Below, in pieces: positions 20,655 to 31,384 of a stretch of 64,000 nt of DNA. The notes beneath the pieces are model-generated. The model had not been told where the DNA came from and did no database searches. It saw nothing but the letters and a program-made list of their open reading frames with translations. Position 1 is the first letter of the stretch, and the number at the start of each line of letters is the position of its first letter. The stretch is from the NCBI RefSeq assembly GCF_026914185.1, contig NC_070560.1, forward strand, positions 1,789,501-1,853,500, in the 5' to 3' direction. The DNA is from Puccinia triticina. Lineage: Eukaryota; Basidiomycota; Pucciniomycetes; Pucciniales; Pucciniaceae. A program made the position numbers and the translations under genes.

Positions 20655-21814
20655 AAAGTGAGTTCAAGTGGATGGCGGGAACGCTTTGAGTTAGCAGGGA
20701 TTTCAATGAATGTTTATGATAGGGATGAGAATCATACCTCCGGCATTGGTTTCTACTTTTGTTCCAGCCTGCACAATATTTGATAATGTGAGCCAGGAAT
20801 CAGATTTTTACAATGCAATAAGCAGAAGGTTACTGACCCGTTCTTTTTTCCTGGATTCTTGCAATTGCAGCTAGAATTGTTAGATCCGTGCAGGAGGTCA
20901 GTTCCGGCAATTGCTTACTCCAAGAAGCACTTGAATTTGAGGCAGGCCTATTATGCGCAAATCTGTTGAGTTTTGAACTTGTGAGACCAAAATGGGGTCT
21001 GAGAAGTGAAGCAAGAATATGGACAGTGAGATGGGGATTTCTCACTGGACCGGCTCAAAGGGTGTAAGAAGAAGGAGATGAACCAATGGGTTGATTGCTT
21101 TGGACTAGGCTATGGTTAAATAGACTATGTACATGGCATCAACTTGTGGTTTGAGAATAATGATGAATAAAATAATAATGAATTTGAAAATTCTCAACTC
21201 AGTGTAACATGTCAAAAGGTACATTGATATCCCCATCAGAGATGCGTGCAATCTAGAGGATAAGCAGTAAACAAGGAAAGCTAACAGTCTAATCTGAGCA
21301 GGGATCAAAGTCTACAAGATCAGTAAGAAAGAAGCATGACCGTGAATAAAAGACAGACCACATAGAAAGGGGGCAACATGAGTGTTGGATAGCTTTGATC
21401 TGAAAACAAGCCCATAGAGGAGGATAAAGCAGGTGGAATGGAGGGAGAAGGGAAAGTGAAGGGGTTTTAGGGATGAGTGGAAAGACAGAAATCCAACAAA
21501 ATCACTTGAGGTCAGATTGTTAGTTTGAAGTGAGTTGAAAGTCACAAGCAGAACCTTACATATTGAGGTTGGTGAATCAGATAGACAGGTAAATGAGGAA
21601 AAAAGGTGAGAGGACCAAGTCAATGCTATCCGGTTTTCTTTCTGATGAAGCCCAGTGGTTTGGTGGAGGTTGTTGGGATCTAGGATTCAGGATGAGGATG
21701 AGGCAGACGGGGAGTTGTGCAAGGTGTTATCCGGCTTTCACGGATTGTTTTGGGTGGTTGCCAAGGGTTTGGGGGACTTCAGGTCCAAAACCTTCATATG
21801 CTTATGGAACTGAT
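20655..21814. other. Intergenic, no supported gene
   Basis: Moderately AT-rich DNA without coding signal. Purine-rich patches on the plus strand (21330-21620) create an open minus-strand frame of low-complexity Ser/Leu/Phe sequence that I do not accept as a gene. Confidence 0.4.
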
Positions 21815-22275
21815 ACAGCCAATCCAAAAAAGCTTGGATTCCTTGGAGGGAATTTCCAGCAGAAATTCATTTTGGATTTGCCAACCTATGTGCATCCAAC
21901 ATCAAGGTTGGACACAGGATATTCAGACCTACAAGCGCAGTCGCTTGCAGGATTCCACAAACAAAGCTGTTCAGTAGCAAAAAACAACACACCAGCCACT
22001 GGGACCAGCACCATCCAACCTCGCAACCGGCAGGAGAGGGGCATCCAGAGTAAAATCAGCTGAATCACTCAATTCTGAAATCAGAATGGAGAAAAAATAA
22101 AAGGAAGTGGCTTATTGGATTTACTTGGCTACTGTATATGCAACCTGCATATAAGAATGAGGTGGGCATGAATATACATATGTCCAACCTTGACAGCAAT
22201 TATTGGCAAATCCAATACATAGTTTGGGTGGAAATTCCTCCCAAGGAAGCCAAGCCTTTTTGGATTGGATGTAAT
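21815..22275. repeat. Inverted-repeat element, diverged
   Basis: The left arm at 21815-21930 (CCAATCCAAAAAAGCTTGGA...GGATTTGCCAA...AAGGTTGGACA) recurs inverted at 22165-22275 (TTGGCAAATCC...AAGCCTTTTTGGATTGG). Arms are roughly 80% alike by eye. Ends and target duplication are unclear. Confidence 0.6.
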
Positions 22276-23095
22276 TATGCATAAATAGGGTAAACATGAG
22301 CTGTCAGCCTGTAGGTAACTAACCGTGTCTGAGAGGGTTGTTACTAGCAAGATGATAGTGTAAGATGCCAAGGATGGGCCAATGGGTTCGTGGTAAGACC
22401 TGTAAAAGGTTTCACTCTATCAGTAATCTTTACTGAGAGGCTTGCTCAATCAAGGCGCATCCAGATCAACACAGGGTGTTAATAGGCATCCAAGGAATAA
22501 CTCAACTTGGGTTTGTGGTTTTACCTATAGAAAGGTAAGGGTAATCAAGAGTTGATGTTATTCCTGAATTGAAAGATGGGTGAGAATGAAGGCACTGTTT
22601 AACTATGTATGTGTTAAACCTTGCTATAATAATATTCTGAGGGATAAACATTCCTGGGAGGCGTGTTTATATAGAGGGGAAAGAGCAGGAGGGGATATGA
22701 GGCGCTTGGAGGCGCTTCAGGACCAGGGGGGAACTGGAAGCGCTCAAAGGAAGCAGATCCTCATGTGGATCAACATTGGAAATGATCAAGGCAGTGTAAT
22801 GATCAGTACTGATCCTAGATCAGTAGCAGTGCACACTAGCTGATCATAACTAATCATTGATTCCATTCAATGCTCTTTGAATTGGATTACATCATGCATT
22901 TTTTATGTATTTATATCATAACCAATATGTTATGTAAATAGGGACTGAGGCGTAACAGGGGATAAATGAGTGATACCTGTCTTGGGGTATTTCACGTGTA
23001 CAGTAGTATTACAATGTATTGTAATCTTACTGTTTGCATGTAACTTAACTCTTATAACAACAGTACATTATGGTAACTGTATTTAACTATGGTTA
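22276..23095. other. Intergenic, no supported gene
   Basis: No coding or repeat structure recognised. TAA/GTAAC-rich stretches near 22900-23090 may be an old element. Confidence 0.35.
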
Positions 23096-23535
23096 CAACG
23101 GTGGGCCGCTACGCTACACTACGCTACAGGGCCACTTAGCGTTAGCGTAGCGGCAAAAAGTGCCCACCCATTTTGAGTAGCGTTAGCGCGCTGTTAGCGC
23201 CGCTACGCTGCGCTACTTTTCAGCGGCGCTAACAGCGCGCCAATTGTTTGTTAGTGTTAGCGCGCCGCTACAGTCACTACACTGCGCTACAGCGCTTTTA
23301 GCGGAAAAAAAGACCTTTTTTCAGCTAAAAGCACTGTGGCGCACCGTAGCGCGCGCTCTTTTGCGCCCTGCGGGTGTAGCGTTAGCGCAATTACGCGCAT
23401 CTGCGCTAACAACTAAATTAGCTGCGCCCCCTTTGCGCGTAGCGTTAGCGCAGAGAAGGCGCAATTCCGCTAATGCTACGCTAAAATTCAGCGGAATTCC
23501 GCTACGCTACGGTTAGCGTAGCTGGCCCACCGTTG
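23096..23535. mobile_element. GC-rich GCGTTAGCG element with TIRs
   Basis: The ends are CAACGGTGGGCC and GGCCCACCGTTG, flanked by the 7-bp direct repeat ATGGTTA (23089-23095 and 23536-23542). The interior is almost entirely built of the words CGCTACGC, GCGTTAGCG and their complements, so it can fold on itself many ways. No coding capacity. The duplication length suggests a hAT relative, but 7 bp is one short. Confidence 0.7.
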
Positions 23536-23542
23536 ATGGTTA

Positions 23543-24403
23543 TCTGTAATGTGATGTATAACAAGAGTACATTCTTAAGCTTGTATCTAATGATATACAT
23601 ATGTAATAAAGGTGTAAAAGGAATGTACTATAAGTAATGTGAACAATTGCAGGTACTTGGTACGTGTAAGGTACTGTGACATGTACTCTGTGGCTGACAT
23701 GAGCCCAGTATGTAGACCCCTTGGCCGACCGGGTCAGCTGAAACATCCTGAGCACCCGGCGCTGGTTGACCGGTACTGCCATTTGTTGGCGGGTCTATGA
23801 TTTTCCCGGTTCAGTACACATTCTCACTGGCCGGAAAATCTCAACCATGAAGACTTTGCAGTCTTGATTCGCTAAGAGGATTCCTTCCCAGACATCCAGA
23901 CCGCAAAAAACACCGCTGGGCCCACAGTTTAATGGTCAAGAGCTGATGTTAAGGTCATTTGATGCAAGCCATACTTATTAAAAAACATACACCTGACGGA
24001 CAAACAAGTAGATGATAAAATTAATGTTTTTATTGCCAAGTGCTCACCAGCATAGAAGGACCCTCCCACTTGTACAAAGTTTGAGGGGTGTCCCACAACC
24101 TGAGGGCCGGTGCGGGTTGGTACATAATATGACCAATAAGATTTTGAAGATCTAAGAATTTACTAGCTGGTGCTTTTCAAAAAAAAAAAAAAAACCTCAT
24201 TAATGTGGTTGACTTTTGCTCTTTTTGTTTTGTTGAGGCCTATGTGTGAATTTGTGCGTGTGCATAGACAAGTGCAGATAAGAAACAAAAATTGGACACA
24301 AGTGTTGGGTGATGGCTGACTTGGATTTTATTATAAAGACAGGGTTTAAGGGCGGCTACGCCGCCCTGTGACTGATCTTATAATTTTGATACCACTAATA
24401 ATG
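23543..24403. other. Intergenic, no supported gene
   Basis: No gene or clear repeat, apart from an A15 tract at 24180. Confidence 0.35.
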
Positions 24404-24720
24404 AATCAACAAATCAAAGGTACCACCTCCAAGGCCGTAGACCGCGATCAACCGTGATTCTTCTTGATCTAGACCATATGCCAAAGCAGCAGCGGTGCGT
24501 TTGTTGTTAACACAAAGAACATCCATCTTGGAAATTGCGCCGGCATCCTTTGTTGCTTGCCACTGGGCATTGTTGAATTAGGTAGGGAAGGTGTTAACTG
24601 CAAGCAAAAAAAAAAGGAAAGGGCTTGGTGACCACGTAAAGGCATTTCAGATCAGAAGAGAAGCATCTACTAACCAGTGTGTTTAACATCTTCCGTCAGG
24701 TAACCTTCATCTTTGGTCAT
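24404..24720 (-). pseudogene. Mitochondrial Hsp70 (Ssc1-type) fragment
   Basis: Read on the minus strand, the piece gives EGYLTEDVKH, then after an intron-like gap VNTFPT, a stop, [20 protein letters not shown], and [20 protein letters not shown] followed by [10 protein letters not shown]. These are the ATPase-domain motifs of mitochondrial Hsp70 (the Tyr of PAYFND replaced by [14 protein letters not shown] changed to [20 protein letters not shown] to YGLGGGTFD). The nonsense codon and altered active-site residues show it is dead. The protein normally imports and folds matrix proteins. The flanks share no sequence with an intact copy in this window. Confidence 0.82.
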
Positions 24721-24732
24721 CTAACGGCAAGG

Positions 24733-24783
24733 TCTCTGGGCCGGTCATTGTTATTGATCTGGGAACAACCAACTCGTGTTGTC
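24733..24783 (+). pseudogene. Hsp70 N-terminal fragment, opposite strand
   Basis: The plus strand reads GPVIVIDLGTTNSCCLHG, the Hsp70 phosphate-1 motif (IDLGTTNSC). It sits head-to-head with the minus-strand fragment at 24404-24720, so one piece has been inverted. Right of it, two ~45-bp imperfect direct repeats (AGGATAAGCMACCGGG... at 24799 and 24848) follow. Confidence 0.75.
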
Positions 24784-24949
24784 TGCATGGGAGAGAGAGG
24801 ATAAGCAACCGGGAAGACTTGGAGGGGCGCCAGAAAAGGTGTGACAGGATAAGCCACCGGGCAGACTCGGAGGGACGCCGGAAAAGGTTTCAGGCTGATA
24901 ATGGCTAGGTACAAATGGAGGTGGAAATGGCTCAAGGTCTATTACTTAA

Positions 24950-26262
24950 GGGAGTTGAAAAATTGACTCCCAAGAATTAATAAATCGACTCCCAAAAGTC
25001 GTTTACGTTGCGCGGACCGCCTCTGGACATCCGTCCCCGGTCCGCAGGACCAAATTTTGACCCGCGCTCTTTTTGGGAGTGGGAAAATTAATTCTACTCT
25101 CCAGAATGGGAGTCGGAATTTTGATTTCAGAAAAAATGATGGAAAATAAAGAAAAATTTATATCTCGGTACTGGGGCGCCTAAAGCCGCCCAAAATTTTT
25201 ACAGCGGCCATAAAGCACTCTGAATAGCACCTGATGAGCTTCACAGCATTGGCACACCCCAGGAAAGGGGTGTGATACTGTGGGTCTGATTTGGCGGATT
25301 TCCTACTAAGGAAATCCACCAAAGCGTTAGCTACAGTGCCCCAAAGCGCACCAAAATTTTACAGTGGGAATAAAAGCCTCTGGAAGGCACATGGTGAATT
25401 TTTTGACAGTAGGAAACCCCATGAAAGGGGTGTGCTACTGTGGTTCTCATTTGGCGGATTTCCTACTACAGAAATCCGCCAAAGCCTTTGCCACAGTGCC
25501 CCAATGTGCACCAAAGTTTATTAACTCTTGCGAAGGCGCTATCAACTGTGGCAGAGGGGCTATTATCTGTTGCAGAGGCAATTAGTAGCAGATATGACCA
25601 AAAGCCCCAGCTGCCTCAAAATTATTGTATGCTGGTGTGTTACTGCCTTGCAGCTAGCCATTTGGTTACAGGGTATTTTATTTCATGATCCAAAACTTTG
25701 GTGCACATTGGGGCACTGTGGCAAAGGCTTTGTCGGATTTCTGTAGTAGGAAATCTGCCAAATGAGAACCACAGTAGCACACCCCTTTCATGGGGTTTCC
25801 TACTGCCGAGAATTTCACCATGTGCCTTTCAAAGGCTTTCATTCCCACTGTAAAATTTTGGTGCGCTTTGGGGCACTGTAGCTAACGCTTTGGCGGATTT
25901 CCTTAGTAGGAAATCCGCCAAATCAGACCCACAGTATCACACCCCTTTCCTGGGGTGTGCCAATGCTGTGAAGCTCATCAGGTGCTATTCAGAGTGCTTT
26001 ATGGCCGCTGTAAAAATTTTGGGCGGCTTTAGGTGCCCCAGTACCGAGATATAAATTTTTCTTTATTTTCCATCATTTTTTCTGAAATTAAAATTCCGAC
26101 TCCCATTCTGGAGAGTAGAATTAATTTTCCCACTCCCAAAAAGCGCGCGGGTCAAACTTTGGTCCTGCGGACCGGGGACGGATGTCCAGAGGCGGTCCGT
26201 GCAACGTAAATGACTTTTGGGAGTCGATTTATTAATTCTTGGGAGTCGATTTTTCAACTCCC
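24950..26262. mobile_element. 1.3-kb fold-back element with 565-bp arms
   Basis: The ends are GGGAGTTGAAAAATTGACTC and GAGTCGATTTTTCAACTCCC, with perfect 8-bp duplications TTACTTAA at 24942-24949 and 26263-26270. The left arm (24950-25517) and right arm (about 25690-26262) are complementary over nearly their whole length, separated by ~170 bp. Inside the arms, TTTGGCGGATTTCCTACTA and GGAAAGGGGTGTG words repeat. There is no transposase. Short frames in the arms are mirror images and not genes. The 8-bp duplication suggests hAT mobilisation. Confidence 0.9.
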
Positions 26263-26270
26263 TTACTTAA

Positions 26271-26851
26271 TCAGGTTTGGGGATGACCCTATCCTGGACA
26301 CAACCTCAGAGTACATTGGAGAAGAATCCAATCCTGGCGGCACAATAAAATTATGAGTTTTGAAAAGGGGTGCAGTTTCCCATTTTTGGGGGGGTCACTT
26401 GCATGTGGAACAGGGACAAGAGAAAAAGGGGAAGGTGAATGTGTGCAAAGGTGGGAGGGGAAAAGGAAATTAATAATTGAGGTATGGGGGAGAGTATAAA
26501 AGGAGACGGGGTTGGATGATTGCAGGTCATTGCTTGGCTCTTGGTTGGCACCAATTGCTTGAAGAGCCAAGTGATCCAGGTCAATTGGTACAGCCATTCT
26601 TGAAAAGCTTGCAGGCTCAAGGCCGAAAAAAGATTTTTTTTTATTTCAGCCACAGGCCTGTACAGCTTCACTGAACAGGCAGTCAAAATCTCTTTGGGTG
26701 GCTGTTTGGCTCGATGAGGGTGCGGGCTGGCCACAGGGCAGGGGAGGGGGATGCGGCGAAGGGTCCGATGAGTGTAAAATTGGTCCAGGATTCCAATGGT
26801 CCAACCCTCGAGGCCCCAAAGTTAAAAACAAAGAAAGTAGTGATTTTCTTA
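26271..26851. other. Intergenic, no supported gene
   Basis: Open frames on both strands at 26289-26734 lack motifs and are biased by purine-rich sequence (GGGGAGAGTATAAAAGG at about 26487). No gene called. Confidence 0.35.
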
Positions 26852-27134
26852 GAGCATCCTTACCGGTGACTAGTTTAGCTCAAAATTAGCTAGTTTAGCC
26901 ACCAATCTCAACCACACCGGGTCTAGCTAAGCCCAAGCTAAATTAGTGAGAAGCTTGAATTTCAGCTAACCGTCACTACATTTAGTGACGGTTAGCTCGA
27001 AGCTAACTGCCATTTCCCGCGCCCACCACCCCGCGCAAGCCGAACCGATACGGCTGAATCGCTGTTGCTAACTTAGTTTGCAACAGCTGCGAGTCAAAAC
27101 TCGCGCCAACATAGCTCGACCGGTAAGGATGCTC
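26852..27134. mobile_element. PIF/Harbinger-like MITE
   Basis: The TIR GAGCATCCTTACCGGT is repeated inverted at the right end (ACCGGTAAGGATGCTC). TTA flanks both sides (26849-26851, 27135-27137). It is 283 bp with an internal AACCGTCACTA/TAGTGACGGTT hairpin, and no coding capacity. A TTA duplication and G-start TIR fit PIF/Harbinger. Confidence 0.82.
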
Positions 27135-27137
27135 TTA

Positions 27138-28115
27138 CAATCACATTACTGTATGCAGCCTGTCATACAGGGGCTATACAGGCTTTGAGGCTGAAAATAG
27201 CAGTCCAAAATTTGGGCCTACCCAACCGCAAGCTTTTCCAGAATGGCTGTACCTGTATTTTGTTGACAACTCGGGGGAGGGGAGAAATGCTGCCAAATTT
27301 TGTTTTTGGTGGGGGCATCGGTCCGCTTAATGTTAAACCATTAATGGATATGTATGTATCTCAAGTTATGTGTAGGTGTATGTTTCTCTGAGAGCAATTA
27401 AAAGGTATGCATGTGTGTTAATAAGTATATATATAAGTTAGGAGGTTATTTTTGAATCGATAGCGATCCATCAGTCCACCTAAAAAACAAACAAAACAGT
27501 CGAAAAAAAAACGAAAAAGACGAAAGAAAGAACATCGAGACGAAGTCAGAACGAAAGAACACAGAACAAGTCGGGTTTTGTTCAAGATGACCAAATACGG
27601 GAGGGAAGAAAAGGCAGAAAAGAGTGGGGATTAGACTAAGGGGGGATAAAAACGACGATGAATTAGTGAACACTCCTAGTAAGAAGGTTATGATACAATT
27701 CAAAAAAAGATGGGGGAGGGGTTGACTGAGGGAGGAGAGAGGAGGAGATCCAAGCAACAAGTCCACGAAAAGACAATCCCTTCGGTATCGGTAAGCGGAC
27801 ACGAGGGCGTATGCTGAGAATATTATGATCACAGGGTCGAGGAGAAAAATGATGAGAATCCAGAGCTAGAGATGAATCGTGTATCCCGGGGTCCAACTGG
27901 TGGCGATATTTCCCCGACGTCACTGCGATCGATCCGGATGGCGATGGTGTAAATGTTTATGCATGCTCCAAAATATACTCCACTGATAAATCAGCACATT
28001 CGAATCACAATGATCCAGTCCATGAATGCCATTCAACAAAAAAAGAACGATGATAAAAAAGAGGACAACAGAAAAGTAAAGGGGCGCTGGGAAGGACAGT
28101 CGAAAGCAAAAGGGA
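27138..28115 (-). other. Probable 3' flank/UTR of the GATA gene
   Basis: On the minus strand this stretch is pyrimidine-rich (27480-27640 mirrors a plus-strand purine run). The frame at 27446-27832 is a Phe/Leu/Ser run typical of such DNA. I see no independent gene. Confidence 0.4.
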
Positions 28116-30289
28116 TTAATAGTTCGCGTCAATCATGTCTTCTTCGTCTTCTTCGTGGTGATTTTCAGAAGGGTCTTGACCAGTGATGTGCAACGAAACT
28201 TCATTGTCACTTCCGACGATAGAGCTATGGTTCTCTTCTTTCTCATCGTCTTGATCGCGGGAGAGGAGGTTGTAGGGGCCCGCTGGGGAGCTGTTAGGCC
28301 GGCGTTCGAGCTCGCCAAGACGATTGACCATGCGACCATTGATGAGTTCGAGCTCAGCAATCCGCTTTTTGAGCTGACAGAGTTCCTCGACAGGAGCGTT
28401 ATCATGGCAGGCCTCGTTGGAAGAATGAGGGTGGAGAGCGTCGGCGAACTCAATTGTGGGCTGGCCGGTGAGGGGGCGAGAAGGGCCAGATGCGCGGCGA
28501 TGGAAGGAGGCAGGATAGCCAAGAAAGACGGGAGGAGTGATCGGCGGCTCGGTCTGTCGTTGGCGTGTCTGCTGGTCGGACGGCGAGGAGTCGTAAACGC
28601 TCGGGCTAGATATCCGGATCGGCGAGAGGACCGAGTCCGGGTCAGAGACAGACGAATGGACCGACAACGCCCGTCGGGGCTCCGCCGCCCGCCCCGCCGG
28701 AATCGCAAGCAGGTTGCCGTGGGGGGATACCGGCGAGTGCAGTCGCGCCTCGCGTGCACTCGCCTCGAACGACTTCGGCGGCCCTAGTTCGGTAGTTCGA
28801 AGCATCGGCGGTAGCTTTGCCGGCTCACTCAGATGCTGCGTAAGCTGCGAGAGCGGCGGTAGGACGATCGGTGATGGGCTGAATCGTCGCCGATCCACTC
28901 CTACGGTGCATTGCATTTTCTCTCTCTCCTCGGGCTTTTCGCGATCTATTGTCGATCTCCTGTCAGTCGGGAACTGTTTCGAAACACAAAAAAGAATTAG
29001 TATGATCGCTGTTGATGTGTGTGCTAGAAGTACTCACTTGTTGGAAAGTAGGATGGTCATCCGTAGGGGATTGTTGATGATCATGAGGGATTTGATGCTG
29101 ACGGCGGATGGGAGGGGAATAACCGGAGTTGGGTGATTGCAAGCGGGGAGCGAAACTGTCGGAGGAGACATGCGGCGTGGGGAGGCGTGGTGGGCCGGAG
29201 AATGCCCTAGTGACCGGGAAAGTGTTTTCGGTCGGGGTGGCCCTGGTGGGAGCGTTGAGGCTTTGCTTCCTGCGCTTGGGTTGCAGGACAGATTGGTCAG
29301 AGAGCGACAGCGGCTGGCTGAATGGGTCTGGGCCGCCCGGCAGGCTCTTGCGGGTGGAGTGAGTCTTTGCTCTGAAGAGTGAGCCCGGCTCCGAGGGTAC
29401 CGATTGGGAGTGCCCAATGTGGTGAGAGGGCAAATTGAGCGCTGATGAATTGGCGAGTGGCTGAGGGTTGAAGCGGAACACACTTCCGTTAGAATGGCTA
29501 GGTCCTGCTTTACGATAGGCTTGGTCTGGATGGAGATAGGCTGGAGCGGTATTAGCTGATGAGGGCGGCGAGTCTTGGGTGTTGTTGTTGAGCCGGGAGG
29601 TTGCCTGCTGTATGAGGTTTGGCTGTTGGTGGTGATGGTGATAGAGGGAGGAGGACGTGGGATGGATGGGGGTACTACAGGAACTGCTGCTGGTGCTGCT
29701 AGCACTGGTGTTCAGTCTGCCGGGATGATGGCTGCCGGTGTTGGCAAGTGGTCGGGCCGGGCGGGCGGAGGCTGGCATCCTGTCTATGGCCTTGATCCGG
29801 TTCCGTGGCTTGATGACATTAGTCTTGAGGGAGATCGGCCGGGGCCGGCCCTTCATCTTCTGAAATAGAGCACAGGCGTTGCAGAGTGTGGCGCCGGATT
29901 GATTCCTTCGCCAGAGCGGGGTAGTCTATAACATAACCCATCATGAAGGTCAGAAATACTCTGTTGAAATTGACGTAAAAGAATGAAACAGTCTTTGAAT
30001 TAGACGGCCCACCCACCTCAGTTTCACAGTTGGCGCATATTGGAGAACTGCCGGATGGCTGACGAGCTTTCTGAGGAGTGGATGCTTGCTGCTGGGGAGT
30101 ACTCCGGGGTACTACCGTTGCAGTGCTGCTGCTAATTGACGGCTGGCGAATCTGGTGTGATGCTTCTTTTGCAGGCTGGGATTGGCCTGCAGGTGGCTGT
30201 GGCTTGGTTTGTTTCGCGTGCTGATGACGTGGTTCGGTATGCGATGGTGGGCGGGTTGATTGAGGATGTTGATAGGATGGTGAAAACAT
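28116..30289 (-). CDS. GATA-type zinc-finger transcription factor
   Basis: Three exons join in phase: 30017-30289, 29038-29925 and 28116-28973, giving 672 residues. The GATA finger spans the first junction: Cys85 and Cys88 in ICANCETE, then TTPLWRRNQSGA, Cys106 and Cys109 in LCNACALF. This is C-x2-C-x17-C-x2-C. The following GRPRPISLKTNVIKPRNR is typical of fungal nitrogen GATA factors of the AreB/NreB/Dal80/Gzf3 group. Near the C terminus, EELCQLKKRIAELELINGRM... forms a coiled coil, as in that group, and a very acidic tail (EEDEEDMIDANY) ends the protein. The rest is Ser/Pro/Gln-rich and probably disordered. It would act in the nucleus on GATA sites. The ATG at 30289 is the first in frame; an upstream non-coding exon is possible. 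The AreB-like subtype is inferred. Confidence 0.87.
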
Positions 30290-31060
30290 TATTCGGCTTT
30301 GGAAAGGTAATTACAGCTGTTTTGCGTATGAAAGGAGTGGAAACAATATTTTTCGAAATGTTGTTAATCAAAAGAGCGAAGGCTTGGAAGGGATGGACGG
30401 GTAAAATTGCTTGTTTGTCGTATTGTGGGATGGATGGAAAAAAATAAACTGCACGCGGTAAATAGTAAAAAAGAGAGACGATGAGAGACTGCCGGCTAAA
30501 GTCTGAAGCTAGGGATGGGCTTGAACAGAGTTTACGATAATAGTCTCAGAGGATGGAATTAATGTGGACGATGAAATCTCTAGGGATGGATGAGGAGCCG
30601 GAGAGGGGGAGGTACCGAAGGGGGGATTGAAGAAGTTTGTGGCGAGAGACTGACTGATTGGGTGGGAGCGGAATATATATGACAAGGAGTGCTGGTACAA
30701 TCCTTTTTCCTCTTCGTGGGTGTGAGATTTGGTAGAGGTATCCTGTTGAGCTGATTGCAATTTTACGTATGTCTGGCCCGGAGTGGTTGCTTTGGAAGTG
30801 ATGACCGGGTGTTTGTAGGTGTTTGTCTAGGAGAGTGGATCCCGAAGTGGAGGGGCTGTTGGCGAGACGCAGTCGGGAGGGGGCAGGGTGAGACAAGAGG
30901 AATTAGATTTTATTTATGGCTGGTGTGACTTGGGCTTGCTTTGGATTGATTTGCCGGACTTTCAAGCTTACTGGTGGGTTATGTAGTCTTTTTCTAATCA
31001 ACAATATCACCTAGACAAATATGTATCCCTTAAATGCCCCCTTAGACGGCGTGATTTGAT
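30290..31060. other. Upstream region of the GATA gene
   Basis: Likely promoter and 5' UTR of the minus-strand GATA gene. Frames at 30509-30896 have no motif. Confidence 0.4.
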
Positions 31061-31384
31061 TGGTCGGTCGGGCAAGCCGTTGGGTTTGAGGGATATGTAG
31101 ATGATAGAAACATAGACAATCGACTTCCTCCGTCTTTCCTAGGGCAAATTTCTTGCCGAGCAAGAATCTTTAGTCTGTACTGTGCCGGTGCCCACACTGC
31201 CGCCGTCGAGAGAGATATCAAAGTCGTGAGCTCTTGGGCTCGGTTACCGATGGGGGATCGAGATTTTGTCTTCCAACGGGGTAACTTGCTGCACTATCTT
31301 GGAAAGGGTCGAATCCCAGCCAGTCAAGACCTCGAGTGTCGTCACACCGGTGCAGATTCAGTTTGGGCAGTGCTAAATAGATAA
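31061..31384 (+). other. Unrecognised open stretch without ATG start
   Basis: A plus-strand frame is open for about 108 codons between a TGA and the TAA at 31384, including AVERDIKVVSSWARLPMGD and DFVFQRGNLLHYLGKGRI. Composition looks protein-like and GC-richer than its surroundings. There is no ATG until about 31250, and I recognise no family. It could be a terminal exon, an old gene fragment, or chance. Confidence 0.25.

Noticed and set aside
24950..26262. Small genes in the arms (for example 25291-25746)
   Set aside because: Frames are mirrored in both arms of the fold-back element and have no motifs.
27446..27832. 128-residue minus-strand frame rich in Phe, Ser and Leu
   Set aside because: Translation of a pyrimidine-rich tract after the GATA stop codon; no membrane-protein pattern beyond composition.
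28155..28787. 210-residue plus-strand frame
   Set aside because: Antisense shadow of the GATA gene's third exon.
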